Shown here: positions 41,801 to 55,656 of the stretch, piece after piece | How the letters are laid out: each line of letters starts with the position of its first letter | How positions within the stretch are numbered: the stretch's first letter is position 1 | Source: Zonotrichia leucophrys gambelii | Taxonomy: Eukaryota > Chordata > Aves > Passeriformes > Passerellidae | NCBI RefSeq assembly: GCF_028769735.1 | Contig: NC_088171.1 | Span: 77,145,216-77,209,215 of the forward strand | Length of the DNA: 64,000 nt | Direction: 5' to 3' | Translations under genes and position numbers: made by a program | The notes under the pieces: model-generated | The model's database searches: none | What the model was told of the DNA's origin: nothing | What the model saw: only the letters and a program-made list of their open reading frames with translations

Positions 41801-43179
41801 TCAAGAAGTTATGTTGGACATATTTTGAATCCTGATTACATTTTTCTTCTTTATTTTTTGTCCTTTTTCTTTTTAATTATATATACATTATTTAATTAAA
41901 CTGGGCTTTGTATGTTTCTAAAGAAAACATAAACTCAGATTTTGAAATAGAAAATCCAAATAAAACCCCGCACAACACACTTTTTATTAATTAAAAATCT
42001 GGAGTCCAAACTGATCAATATAATTGATTATGAAAACATTTGTAGAAGACAAGACTGCAGTTTAATGAATTTCAGTCCTTTCCCCAGTGTTTTCCAAGAG
42101 TAATGGTTGTAGTGCAGTATAACATTGAACTCCTTTTTACTATTTTCTCTCTATTTGTATAACTAACGGAAGTCAAGAATATCTGTTTTCATGAAATGTG
42201 GTAGAAAGTATTAGGTAAATTGCTACAAAAGCTAATATAATCTAGAAAACATAGAACTCACTATTTTATAAATTTCATACCTTATAGAAATAGGTTCTTT
42301 AGATTACCAAAACAGAGTATTTGATTCTTTGGAATAGTAAAACAGATAACTGCCTTTTTTGCTTCCTGTTATTTAGGAGAAATACTACAAAATATTATTA
42401 CTCTAATAATTCATCAGTGTCAATTCAGAATTGTTTTAGTTCATCATTATTATTTTTTTTCATTACCTTTGGATTAAGCACTGAATATTCTTTACTGGAA
42501 TATTCTTACTGGATATTTTGTTCAGTGTATGTATGTTTTCATGTGCCTCTTTTCCTTCTCATGTGCAAATCTGCATTATTGCAACAATCATGTAAGAGCT
42601 CTTCATTTTCGTGCAAGGGTCAGGAACAAGTGCTTAACACCTGTCAGTGTTGCTTAAATCTGACACAGGTATCTTTTACAGACTGCTCAATATCAAGATG
42701 TGTACAAACCCAATAAATTCAGCACCTCACAATTCAGACTTTTAGAAAAAGAAAACTTGTATTCAAGTTTAAAATTTACAGCAAGCTGCATGATGTTTCT
42801 GGTGATGATGGTGTGTAGGAGGTGATTTCATAACCATGAAAATAAATGGAGCTTTGTTCTGCTCCTTGAAAAGTGATGTTGCCTCAGAAAACAAACAAAC
42901 AAAATATTTCATGGCTGTTTTTCCTCATAGGATGGGGTTTGGGATAGAAGATAGTTGCAATTCAAGCTCTTATTCCATCAGCCGTCACCTGAGGTTAAAG
43001 ATCAGCTGGGGTTAAAGAGCAGCCCTTTAGTGTCCTATTTGCTAAGTTGCCTTAGCCTCCTATGCAATTTCTCTATGAAGAAGAAAGAGGTTTAAAGCTT
43101 CCTTAATACTATTAAATCTGCATCAGATCAGGATTATGAACTTTTATTAGCTTTTTAAGCTTTTCTAATCACTGTGGGT

Positions 43180-43222
43180 AGTTTTTTGTTTGTTTGATTT
43201 TGTTTTGGGTTTTTTTTTTTTT
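43180..43222. repeat. T/G-rich tract
   Basis: TTTG units followed by GGG and a long T run. Confidence 0.75.
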
Positions 43223-44080
43223 GATAATGATCAGTCTTCTGCTGAAGATTGTTTCTTGTTGATAACTGAATCCTTTTTATTCTTAAAGGCTGATGAGGTT
43301 TTGCTAGTAGTCTCACAAACGGCCCAATCCATATCTAGTAATAGTAGCTCTATGTTAGAATATGAGGAAATTCATGTACTTTTGACAATTAAATATTTAT
43401 TAACTTTAATCAAAAGTAGCAGGTTACAGATTAAATTATAGGTACACAATTTTAGTTATTATTTGTCTTGATTGTTTCTATTCTATATATTCCAAGCCTC
43501 ATTTGAAAACAAAAAAACCCCACAAAAAATAAAAAACCAACTGGGAAGCTGTTGCACATTAAAATTTCTTTTTCATTGTTCTATCTCTCTTTAAATTACT
43601 CTCTCTCTAGTATCTTTGCTGGATGACTGCTTTCATAAGTAGGATATAACTTAGTAAAACTTGTTCAAGATAGTTTTCATGTTTATTTAGGTATCTTTGT
43701 CCACCATTCTCATGACTTGCTTGAATAGAGTTCTCTGAGCACAGTGTAAGAACTGTTGAATAAGGCTCAAAATGGGAATGAGATACAAGTCCTTGCCCAG
43801 ATATGGATTCTTGCTGTGAAATGCTTTCCATCTCCATTAAAGTGAGAGTGCAGTTTTGCTAGTCCTTCAGTTCTTTTTCTGGTGCTCATTTAGTGATGCT
43901 CAACATCACTAAACCCTCATCCTGCTCACTTGCAGAAAAAAGGCTAACTCCAGAAAACATGCAAGTTACCGTTTGAGGCTCTCTCTGAATGCAGTCCAAT
44001 TTTTTTTCCTATTAAGCACACTGTGAATGATTTCTTGAAAGTCTCCAACTCACAGTAGAAAGACTTGTATCATGCACCGC

Positions 44081-44120
44081 ACCTTTATGAACAATACCAT
44101 GCATTTATGAACAATATCAA
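44081..44120. repeat. Two imperfect 20-bp tandem units
   Basis: Two adjacent 20-base units around TTTATGAACAATA with four mismatches. Confidence 0.85.
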
Positions 44121-44640
44121 AGTGATCTTACAAGGTTTCACTTGTCATTAGACTACTATTGTGATAATTGAAGACAAACTTATTTTGAAACTTGATTTCT
44201 TCATTCTTAATTTTTCCTGGTGAATTTATACTTATAATCTTATCTGTGCATAGAAGCTGTTCTTCTAGCACCATAAAATACCAATAATGTGATTTTTAAA
44301 ATGTTCCATTTTAAACTAAGTTTTAGTCAGACAAGCCAATTAATGTGAATGAGCTTTTCTTTAATAGGCCTAAAGTTAAGTAACTCTTTTTTTGTTTGCT
44401 CAATCAGAACCTAAGACATGATCCTACTGATTAACCTAGATTCTCCTTCCCCTTCTGTTTCTGAGGATTTGCTGGTGTTGTGTTTTGAACATTAAATCTC
44501 TGTTTATCTACCTGTTTATACATTCCTGTGAAGTAGTCAGGACAAGAATGAAAGCTAAAATTTTCACAAGCATGAAATAAAGTTGCATATACAAAGTCTA
44601 TGGCCATCAGTGGGATTAGTATATTTAACACAGTTTGCTA

Positions 44641-44677
44641 TTTAAGTAATATTTAAGTAAAGTAATATTTAAGTAAT
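44641..44677. repeat. Short tandem repeat of an AAGTAATATTT unit
   Basis: TTTAAGTAATA units repeated about two to three times in AT-rich DNA. Confidence 0.85.
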
Positions 44678-45499
44678 AAAAATAGTTTTAAACTAGTTTG
44701 TGAAAATTGTCCACTGTGTGAAACTCAAATGAATCTTAAGACCATTAGTAAGGTCTGACTTTGTTTAAATTAAAAACAACTTTTCTAGAATAATATAGAA
44801 CTTTTTAAGGAAGAACTGAGGTGACATATCTAGAAAAAAAAAAGGAGTAACACAAAAGTTATAAAAGCCTACCTTGCTGGAATGAAGAACTGTCTCTCTG
44901 CCTCAGAAAAGAAGCTTAGGAAAAACAGTAAAAAGCAAACTGAAATAAAAATAAGTATTTCTGCTCTGAAAAGATGAGTAAGAATGAACATAATTTTGTG
45001 TGTTTTAGTATTAGCACAAAACTAATTTCTTAAAGATTAATATAACAGCATTCATTAATTAATATGATGAAATAGTATGTGTTCATAGACACTGTTACAC
45101 GAATAAAATTTGAGAGTTGAATTTTTTGTTGTTGTTTTGGTGTCATCTTCTCTTCCTGAGAAAGTTGTGACAATATGCATAGATGTTAGAAAAAACAAGG
45201 TATCAAGTAGTCAGACAAACACAAGAAAATGTCACTGTCTTTCTTATGTCAATATTGACTTCCACTGATAACTGAACATTGTTATTTAACACTGTCATTT
45301 TTATAGTTACTTTTACCTGTTTTACAAATACCATGTTGTCTAATGCACAGTTTCTTAAGACAGAAAAGGCATTCCATTCATCCTGCTTATGGATCTCCTC
45401 CACTTAAAGAAAGAAAAAAAAACCAATGCATATATGGATACAATGCAAACCAGCATGCATACAGGAGAATTTTCACTTTCTGATAGAAAAAATGCAAGA

Positions 45500-45714
45500 T
45501 TAAAGAACCAAAGACTGGGCCAGGTTGGAATGAAGCACAGTGGGTCATCTGGTCCAGCCTCTCAGCTCAAGCAAGGTCATCCTAGAGAACATTGCACAGG
45601 ATTTTCTCCAGATGGTTCTTGAATATCTCCAGAGAGGGAGAGTACACCTACTCCTCAGCAATTCGTTCCAGTGCTTGGTCACCCTCACAAAAAGAAGTTC
45701 TTCTTGATAGTGCC
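45500..45714 (-). mobile_element. CR1 LINE 3' fragment, reversed
   Basis: GGTCATCTGGTCCAGCC, TTCTTGAATATCTCCAGAGA, GGGAGAGTACACCTACTCC, TTCGTTCCAGTGCTTGGTCA and CCCTCACAAAAAGAAGTTC match antisense CR1. The left part is divergent, so the border there is approximate. Confidence 0.87.
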
Positions 45715-48700
45715 TACAAACAGTTTTTAAGATAGAGGTTTTTGGTTGTGGAGTTTTCCTTTTTCTTTTTCTTTCTTTTTTTTTTTTTCCTGTCCATAGC
45801 TTTGAGTACTGGAGATGGAAAACTGGGCAAAAACTAATTAATCAGGGAAGATTTATTTCTAAAGTTAAACAGACCAGTGCAACTCCTGAAATATGGGAGC
45901 TTGTAGGAATTTTGTTCACGTAGGTACACACCTGTACAACATATCTAGCATATCTAGTGGAGACATCAGAGTAGTGAAGTTGTGTGGTTAACATATTCTA
46001 GTATGTTTGGCCAAAGAAATTTCACAGGAGGAATCACAGACTTAAGGACATCTGAGTTAAAGTGTTGTGTGATAACCAGGGCCTATAATTACCTTTTCCT
46101 TATTTGCCTTAGTTTTCCTACAAGTACACTGAAGCTCAGTATCTCTGGTAGCATTACCCAGGTAGTCTCAGCTTTCGAGAGTCGTACACAGATAGTCATT
46201 TGGGCGGTGTGAACTTTGCAAGACTTGACTGTCCAAAAGAGCCCCCATAGGCTTCTGGGATGACCTGTGGAATTTATCTGCTTCTCTCACAGGTCTCTGT
46301 GAAATTGAGCCATTCCTCTTGGCTCTGTCTCTAACTTATCTGTTGCCTCTTGTTTTGCCATATTTGCTGTTTTCTGAACACTTATTCAGTTAGCCTAACC
46401 CAGACAACAAATTCCTCTGCAGTTAAACAGTTGTGTGCAGCCTAGAAACCCAAAAAAATTACTGTACATTATGTATTATTAAGATTTCTGTAACAAGATT
46501 ATTAGTAATAGTGCACATGATTTTGAGAAGTTTAAAGTGCAGTGCTGAACTGCTAGCAAAGAACAAGAGGTAAATGCCTTTAACTGCTTCTGAAGCCTCA
46601 AACATCTGCATCAGATCTCTCTTCCATTTTTTTTTTTTTGCTAGTCAATGGGATGCTACCATACAGCTCAGAGGAGCTCTTGCTATTCATTTTTGAGAAA
46701 TAATTTGTTAAGACAAACAGTACATGTGGACTATAAGCAAGTGGGTTATTGCAAGTTCTTTCTATTTAAACTAAGTAATTGCTCATCAGTGTCTCATGTA
46801 TTTGCTTTGTTCCCTGATTGGTGACCTGACCTTAATATATGGGAGGAATGAGTCAAGAAATCAGTGAAATCTTTTTCTGCTAGCAAGTTCCTTGGGAAGA
46901 GAAATAGCACATAAGAAAAGCCTCTGCTACTTTGGGAATAAAATGGGACCTTTGCACTGCCTTGCATGCCTGTATTACCCTTGACTAGTACATGGACCTC
47001 AGATATAAATGTAGATAGTTTCCTCTCTGGTTGAGGAACAGAGAGAGACATGAGTCAGATTAATGAATCATCTCTCTGTGTTTCACAGTTGTTCCTTCCA
47101 CAGCAGGTAATGGCTAGCATGACTGTGTGTGCAATTATATTTACAGAAACAGTGGCTGGATTTTATCTGACTAATTGTGTTTTTACTGTGTTGTGCTTCT
47201 GACAGTCACTCTCTGTGCAAATCATTTGGGTAGAGCTGCAAAAATATTTCTTCAGTCATTGGTTATGCCATTTCATTTCTTTTATCTTGTAGTTTCCATA
47301 TCTCTGTTTATGATAAGCAAAATAATTTTTATGCCAGCTGAGGATGGCACTGCATCCCTTACTCTTGTTTTAATGTCATGTTTAGATTATCTGTTCGTTA
47401 TAGCCTGTGTACATGCAGTGCTCATTATCTGCCTGTGTACATGCAGTGCTGTTTGCAGATTAAGAACTTTTACAGTCTTGTTTGCAAGCTTTTCAAATCC
47501 CTTTTTGTTCAAGAAAGATCTATTTCATAACTCATTTAACTCTCTTTCGTAAAATGTCTTTGGTCATCAGGGTACCAAATCCATTGATTTTTAGTAGTGT
47601 TTAATAATTTCTTGTACCTATTTATGAATATAAGAATGCTTTCTAATAGCCATCTTCAATATTTTTTTCAAAAATAAAGGAGTCTTAAATAATCTCTGGA
47701 GTTAACCACTCACATTTAGTGTAAAAGACAGCATAGCAGAACACAGCTCATCTTGCACATCATCTAATCAAAGCATCAATTAGATAACCTTTAAAAATCT
47801 TGCTATGGCAATACAACTTTGATTGCATATGGTTCTCATATATTTTCAGCAGGTGAGGATCTTATGTGACCCATCTGTTTGGGTCTGGCAATGATAAACC
47901 CGCTTCTAATGAAAATTTCAAGGGCTGATAGTGTTTTGTTATGGAGCATTGATTGTTTGTATATAAGAATTTAGTATTTTTCTATACAAAAAACACTAGA
48001 ACCCCCCTGCTCTGCAACTTTTTAAAAAATTTCATTACTGTTGTTGAATAAAACAAAACCATTTGTATTTGAATAACATTTTTTGAAATATTTAGAGGGT
48101 TTTGTGGTTTTTGTTTGTCGTTTTGTTTTGGTTTTTAATTTTTGTATTATATTGGGAGTCAGTGTGCCTAGAATCCTTTATTTGGACTATTTAGAATGAA
48201 TCTCCTTGGCCATGTAAGGTGCTGGATTGGTCACCTAGTGTAATGTGGCTGGTTTTCATTTTTGTGAGTGGTGCTTCAGTTAATGCTATCCATTAAGAAA
48301 TCCATTAAAGCTTGTGTTTAGTGATAAGCTACACACAGTCCCAGGAGAAAGTACCCTGATCATGACTCCACACTTATTGTTACAAATTCGTTGAACTCCT
48401 ATTAAATCTGCTATTTTAAGACATTGGTAAACAACAGTCTTGACTGTCTTATTTTTCAAAAAAGGAATGATAAATCAGATGGTAGCCCAGTAAATATTCA
48501 GGGTTTTTTTTCCCAACATAAAAACCTTCCGAATATGGGATTTTTTTTTTTTTTTGGGGTGACTATTTATCTTCTAAGCCTCTTTTGGCTTTTCACACTT
48601 CATTCATCTTCATGGTACAGCTAGGTAGGATTCCAGTGGGTTTTCTTTCCCAGTGAAGCCCAACTAGATAAAACAGATGACTAATCTCCTTTAATCCAGG

Positions 48701-48862
48701 CGGGAAGGTGTTTGGCCAGAACTGCTTGCACTGGTTCAGCATTTCTGTGGTCTTTTAATTGCAGGCACTGCTAGGCTTTCCTTAAAATTCTCTTCATAAC
48801 AAAATTGGAGCTACAGTTCATGCTTCCTTCTGTAAGGAATGTGATACTTCTTCTACTAATAA
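45715..48862. other. Non-coding, no gene seen
   Basis: AT-rich, with a 20-bp direct repeat at 47403. The plus-strand frame at 47175-47552 is hydrophobic and Cys-rich but shows no family match. Confidence 0.72.
47403..47450. repeat. 20-bp perfect direct repeat, 28-bp period
   Basis: GCCTGTGTACATGCAGTGCT occurs at 47403-47422 and 47431-47450 with eight bases between. A small tandem duplication. Confidence 0.97.
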
Positions 48863-49264
48863 TTGTAGAAACATGGAGTATCTCGAGTTTGAAGGGACCA
48901 AAAAGGACCCTCAAACTGCAGTTCCTGGCACTGCACAGGACATCCCTAGGTGTCACACCATGTGCCTGAGAGCATGATCCAAATATTTTTGGAACTCTGA
49001 CAGGCTTGATGCTGTGACCACTTACCTGGGGAGGCTGTTCCAGTGACCAACCATTCCTCAGGTGGTTGTGACCTTCCTTGACACAAGTACACATCATTTT
49101 CTCAGGTCACTGATCAGCAGAGAGAAGTGATCAGTGTCTGCCCCTCTGCTTCCCCTTGTGAGGAAGTTGTAGACAGTAATGAGGTTGCAAAAGCTGTTAT
49201 TCATATGATGTCTATTATCTTTTGTGACCCCAGCTTTAACTGATGCAACCTGTTCCAGCCAACC
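48863..49264 (-). mobile_element. CR1 LINE 3' fragment, reversed (distinct subtype)
   Basis: GAGTATCTCGAGTTTGAAGG, CCTGGCACTGCACAGGACAT, TCACACCATGTGCCTGAGAG, CTTGATGCTGTGACCACTTA, CCTGGGGAGGCTGTTCCAGT and GTGAGGAAGTTGTAGACAG define a CR1 subtype separate from the other copies here. I recall this subtype as abundant in songbirds and relatives, which is the main hint of bird group in the window. Confidence 0.9.
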
Positions 49265-52200
49265 AGGTAAGTTTTTAATGCTTACTAAATTAACAGGCAG
49301 TCTAGACTCTAAATAGTGTAATTATTTCTAATACTTGAGATAAAAATAAAAGAAAAAGAAAAATAACTTTTGTCTAGGACTTGAATCAAACTAATTCTGG
49401 TTGATTGCTAGGGCTGCAGCTAGGATTTTAAAGTAAAGTTTGAAATTTTCTATTTCACCTTGACAAAGTAGAACTTAAAAAAAAAAATCCAACAACAAAA
49501 ACACCCTAGAAAATTCAGGGTGTTAATGCTTGAATGGAAAGTCATCTCCGGTCTTATCTTCTTCATTTTTCAGTCTCAAGATATTATTAACACAATATAA
49601 TATTTTTACAAAGGAAAACATCTGACTAACCTTATGTGAAAGAAAGAAGAATCCGTACTTGTGCTGGGTTAGAGGTTTAGGTACAAGCTGTCTAAAACCA
49701 AACATATAGTGCAAATATGAAAAAATCCACTATCTTTCAATTAAACCTCTGAAAACTAGTGAAATAATTATAAGCTAATTACTTATTCAGCAGTTGATAA
49801 TCCAAAAAGATGGCTAAGATTTATTTTCTGTGGTCTTTACGGAATAGTAATATATCAGTTTCTGTTGTTTCAGAGCTACTGGAGCTGAGTCACTAAACAA
49901 GAAATATTAATTTAGAAAAAATTAATTATCAATAAACCTTATGTAATATGTAACTGAAGGTAAAAGGAATATTTGAAAAAGAGAAAGGCTTTACACTTTA
50001 AAAAATAGCCTGGATTATGAACACTTTTGGAAGAAGTCCTAGGTGCTACAACCTGTAGAATTTATGGAGTCTTCTGACATTTTCTCCATGGAGCTCCAAG
50101 GCAGTAAGAGGAATGGAGTCTCATAAGTGTGGATTATTTGATGTCTATATGTCAGTCAGGATGGTGTTGAAAAATCCATCACACTTTGCTATCTGAAATA
50201 ATTTAAAACAACTTAATGATGACTCTGCAGCTAAATGCTACTGTTACCTTTAAAAAATCCCATGGGTAGAGAAATTTATTTTTACCTTTGCAGTGACTAT
50301 TTTTTCCATATGTAATTACAACATTAGGGCATGTAAAACCCACATCTGTAATGCCAAATTATCTTTCTGTTATGTAAACTTCTTTTCAGAGGACCAGCTA
50401 GCTTGCCTACCTATGAGAAAGATTTCTCTGTTGTTTTGTTTTTGCTGTTTTAGAATGCCCAAAAATATGTGATTTCCCTTTAATAGTATTTCAGGATATG
50501 TCTGCTGCTTTTTGTTTCTTCCTGAGCTTTTGGTATAACTGTTTCTTTCCTTGTAGGTAGATAGGAGATAACGGGTAAGAAAAAACAAAAAGGAGGGCAT
50601 TTCTTTTCCTCTTCTTGATTTTCATTTGGGCAATGTCAGCAAGAGTGGTGTACTCATCTAGGTAATTAATTTTGTATAATGTGTTTCTCTGATTGTAAAT
50701 TTAATCTAAGAATATCCCAGCTTTTTGCACATACTGCATAACAACTTGTAGTCATTAAGCCTCTACAGTTGTTCTTATACAGTTGTTTTATTTCTTTATA
50801 TGGTATTTATTTTTTGATATCAAATGTGTTAGCAATTGCCTTGATCTGTGAATTATATGTGAAAATGTGAAAGTTATAAGAGCTTTTTGAGTATGCAATA
50901 TAAAAATGGTAGGGAAAAATATACTAGCTTTCTATTTCCCTTGCTATTTTCAGCATACCAATTCCCAGAAATCCCTATTCCTTGTGGAATTTTGTTCCAT
51001 AATTTTTGTTCCCAATTCATATTTCCTTTATTCAACTGTCTTTCTCTTGAACTGCATTAAATATATTTCTTACATTTCATAAACATTGTACTGTTGGATT
51101 TTTTACATCTTCTCTTACAGCTTCAGCTGTTTCCACTTGAACTTTCCAATCTGCATCTCTGTCTTGATTTGTTTTCCAGTGATTTCATAGAGTCTCTGTC
51201 ATATCTTTTTTTTTTCTCATGCTATTTTTTTTTATAACATTGTATTGTTTGTTTGTTTGTTTTTTATTCCCCTATCCACCCTTTTGTTCACACAAAAGAA
51301 TTTCTGTTGCCATATATGAAAGAACAGTCTTTATTTTTCATGGAGGTGCTTCTATTTTTTTTTCAATTTTAGTAGTTGTTTCTGTTTATTTTGTACAGGG
51401 GAGTTTATGTAGAATAATTTAATAGGTAAACAATAGTTGGTATTAGATCGCTACAGACACTTTTTGGGTTTTTACTAATAGATATGCTCTTTATCAAATG
51501 CTGTGTGTAAATGTGAAAGAGTGGTACAAGAAATAGCCCCCCTTGACACAGTACATAAATCAGCTAGATTTGCTGGTTTAAAGAGGTGAGGGAAGGGGCA
51601 TTCAATGCTTTTTTCTCTATATTTCTTTAGGAAACTCATCAATTTCCAGAGTGATAAAGACTGTGTTTCAGAATAGTAATATACCTACAAATAAATTTAG
51701 CAATAATTTAGGAGTTTGATATCTCATGAAATTATCTGACCAATTAATGGAAATTTCCTTATGCTATTGAAGTAAAAAAGGAGTCCAGTTTCCCATTTCT
51801 AGAAGGTCTGCCAATATAGACCTATAGTTAAAACATTTTTGATTATTGGAATCACTATTTAAATATTTCAAGAGCATTTTCTTAATTAGACTTTTCTTAG
51901 TTTTCATTCTCATACACATAGGTGCAATTAAAACTACAAAAAGGCAAAATAGTCACATGTAATACAGTTTTAAATGCATTCCAAAACAGTTTTGTCACTA
52001 CTTCTGTCAGATTGACTAGCATGTGCAAAAGACAGACAATTATATATTGTCTCTCTGTTACCTAGGCTGAGTAGAATTTGGTGCTTCAGTTTATTGTGTA
52101 ATTTCCCATAGCTCAGCTCTACCAGCCTTGGGAATAGAGAATGGAGATCAACTACAGATGAACAACTTTCCTTCATCTACCTAGAAATGTCACTGTTTTT

Positions 52201-53583
52201 CTGCCAGCTACCTGAGGTCTTCAGGAATACTGTATGTTCTCTTGGCAATCTATCAAACTCTTTTTCAAAGGATGTAACAAAAAAATCACATTCAATTTTC
52301 CTTTCTGACCCTAGTGCATTATTCTGCCTTTGGTCTCCAGGTGAATACACCATTGTTTCTTCCATGCTGAAGGATAAAATATTGGCAATAAGGCAATAAA
52401 CACAGGCAGTCCAGGATGTAAGATTTTTTTGAGGGTGTTTAAATATAAATGATAGCTATTTGAAACTGCTCAGATTTTGATAATCAATTTTTTTTTCTGA
52501 TGGGAGGAGATTTACAGGGCAGAGGGCATAGAGAGAAGTCGGAAAGCATATAAACAATTTTAATTATTACAAGCTCCATAGCTAATTGCCACTCTGTCAC
52601 CATGGAACTTAGAAGGGATGTACAAAAAATAAGTGGAATTGCGCTAAATTGTGCTAAATGTGCAAATCTGCAAAACTCGATTATTCAGAAGAATTCAAAT
52701 GGGATTCAATCTGATGGAAGACAGAGGACACTGAGATTCAGGGCAAGATCCATTACAAAAGATGCATCTCCTTGTGGTGGTGAAACATACACATTTTGCA
52801 TCACTCTACTCCTGCTAGTTTCCTGGGAATTCATTATAGGGTCTTACACTAAGCAGTAACTACTGTGCTGTAATGATTTCCAGCAATGTTGGTGGAACTT
52901 TCCCATCTCACCTTATTTAATAATTTTCATTTTAACTCACCCTGACAGTCTCTTGAGCTACACAACTCATTTTCATGAGGGCTCCCAGGAGATAGCTATA
53001 ACACAAGTCTACTCTGCAGCTGCATGAATCTTTATAACAAAAGTCATAAATTAAGACACTGACTCTGAAGCTGCAGACAAGAGCAATGAGCAGGCAGCAT
53101 CTCAGTATGTTAGCTTCAATTCAAAGGATTTCAGAAAGTTCATTTCTTTTTTTTTTTCTCCTCTGTTTTTCTTCTGTTTCTTGCTAAGTCTTTGCTTTAC
53201 TGTCTCCTGTGTTAACTGTGTGAGGTGTTTCCGTCTGAACTTTCCCCTGCAGACACACTCTGCTGTCTTCAAGGTACATTTGAGGCTTCATTTGGGGTGG
53301 GTGTCAGGTCTTTATTAAATGCTTATTCTAGACCTTTAGTAGGAGAGTGCTGAATAAGGACCTTTGTACTGAGTATTAATTAGGCTTTGGCTTTAAAAAT
53401 GTTTTCCAGAGGTGTATCACTTCAAAGAATCGACACTTAAATCCCCTCCTCTTTTGATTGCTGAATTTTTCTTTTTTGGAAATGATTCTTTAGGCTTCAT
53501 GTACAATTCAGGAAGGTTGAAGGCATCAACTTCTAAGTATAACAAGAAGTAGATATTGCAATGTTTTTTCCTGCTACTGTAAC

Positions 53584-53620
<37 letters not shown>
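53584..53620. repeat. (ATT)n microsatellite
   Basis: About twelve uninterrupted ATT units. It is the cleanest trinucleotide repeat in the window and likely length-polymorphic. Confidence 0.97.
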
Positions 53621-53621
<1 letters not shown>

Positions 53622-53839
53622 GTTCATAATAAACTATTTTAAAACTTTAACTTTGGGTTCAGATGCTTAAAATTAAATCTCTTAATTGAATTTAATGAAA
53701 TAGTGGTTTTACTAAATAAAAATGTATTGCCTCCTTGTTAATGCTAATGCTAAGATGAACAGACCTTTTGTAGTCAAAAGACTAAAAAGCCCTCCATATT
53801 TTGCTGTAGTATTTTATCTTATTTTTCCAATTAATTTGA

Positions 53840-53932
53840 ATAATATATTTAATATTATAATACATATATATATTATTTATAATATATCTTATACACATAT
53901 ATCTATATCTATATATCTATTAATAAATTATG
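53840..53932. repeat. AT-rich low-complexity tract (TA, ATCT units)
   Basis: Alternating TA and ATATCT units with almost no G or C. It probably arose by slippage. Confidence 0.85.
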
Positions 53933-55623
53933 TCCTTAATATTTGTTCTGGCTCATATGTGACTGTGGCATAACAGTTGGGAGGCTCCATCTTGATTGTT
54001 TGGTTTGTTTGTTTGCTTTTTTTTTTTTCTTATGGATGACTTCTGAGAGGGAAGAGAAACAAAGTTCTGTTTAGTAAATCTTGATTTGTTGGTAGCTTCT
54101 GTGCTCATATACACAATCTATGAGGCAAGAATTTTCCATCTCAACTATTCCCACAGATTTTCGTAAAAGAAAGTTTAGTAGTAAATAATCTAAAATATAT
54201 TTTAAATGTGCTATTTTGAGAAATCTCAATGCACTTTACATACCAATTGTAAGTCATTACCTGCTGCTTCTGGTCTTCTGAATGGCTCCCAGGCATTTCT
54301 CAGGATGGAAACAAAGGGAAGAAAAATAATACTTGAATAGATAAAGCTAAAGAGTTAGTATTTTGTGAGACACTTCTTAATTTTAATGTACATCTTAAGT
54401 ATAATGATGACTAATCTATTTAAATAGATCATCTGTATATATAGAAATCTATACAAGGAAACTGCATGCCTCAAGGTAAAAAAATGTTTCTAACATGAAT
54501 CAGCAAAGAATGCAGAAAGGCAAGGAAACTAAGAAATATACCCAGAAACAAATGTGAGACCCAGAAAGGATGGATTTTATCCCTGATGTAATTTAGACAT
54601 CATACAACATTTAACTGTAAAAAAAATCCTATTAAATCACACTTGAACTTATGAGAGATAATAATTATTCATGTTGTATAAGCCTTTTCAGAGATGGAAT
54701 GACAGAATTTTAAGGGAATGGTGTTTTGGACTTCATAGGGATTGAGGGGAGACTAAAGTGCTTTGGAAACAAGTAGGGGAATGCTGGATGTCTAAAAACT
54801 TATTTCTTCAGTTGAAAATGATGTATAGAGTTTCATTTTGAGTTCCTTCACAACCACAAGAGACTGAAATTCTTTCTTCACTTCAGCAATACCCACTATC
54901 CTGAACTGAGTACTAGCAATGGAAAATAATGTCCTTTCTGTCTATTTCTAATGTACAGTGGTCTTGAAGTATTCTTCTATTGTTCTGATGAGGAATTGTT
55001 TTAAGCTAAGAGGTTTGGGATTCCATTATTATTATGGACTTGAGAGAAACATAAGTTCAAACAAAATTGCAGCCAAAAGACACCTAATAAGTTTTCTTCC
55101 ACTGAAGAATTTTTTCTGTCTGATTTCTAAATTCTTTTTTGGTTCCTCTTAAGGGATTTTGAATTTATTCTGTTGGGTTCCTATGAAACCTAGAAAGAAA
55201 ATTAGTTTAATTTTGTTTCTGTTTATGTAGTTTATGTTTCTGTTCATGTAGCTTTATGATACTCAAAAAAGACCAATATAGGAAAAGTCCAATTTTTGTA
55301 GTTTCAATTGCGTGTTTTCAGACTCCTGATGGACTGACTGATATGGAGATAATCTTTGACATCATCAACTGAACAAATGCTTATTTAATGTAACTGTTTC
55401 TCTAAGATTGAAAAAATATTTTACTTTCAAGGTACTTGGCTTTAAGCACTACATCAACTTCCACCTATATTCACATTTTATTATTGTAATAAAATAGGTT
55501 ACATTTTCCTTTTTGAGGCTGAGAAAATATTGCCAATATACTGAAAATACTGATATCAAAACAACATGAAATTCCTGTCAGTATTTTATAATTTTATGAT
55601 GTCCAAGATGATATTGGTTTGAG

Positions 55624-55656
55624 TTTATATAAAGCACAAGGTGTGCTTTATATAAA
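55624..55656. repeat. Perfect 14-bp inverted repeat, 5-base loop
   Basis: Left arm TTTATATAAAGCAC (55624-55637), loop AAGGT, right arm its exact reverse complement (55643-55656). It can form a hairpin or cruciform and lies about 0.5 kb before the CDH18 exon. Confidence 0.97.

Larger units (their letters stand above)
35889..45499. other. Non-coding, no gene seen
   Basis: About 9.6 kb of AT-rich DNA with simple repeats only. The 148-codon minus-strand frame at 39509-39955 has no domain or known family and is interrupted by a poly-T/Lys run, so it is treated as chance. Confidence 0.75.

Noticed and set aside
47175..47552. 125-codon hydrophobic plus-strand frame
   Set aside because: Looks like a membrane protein only because T-rich DNA codes for hydrophobic residues; no known family.
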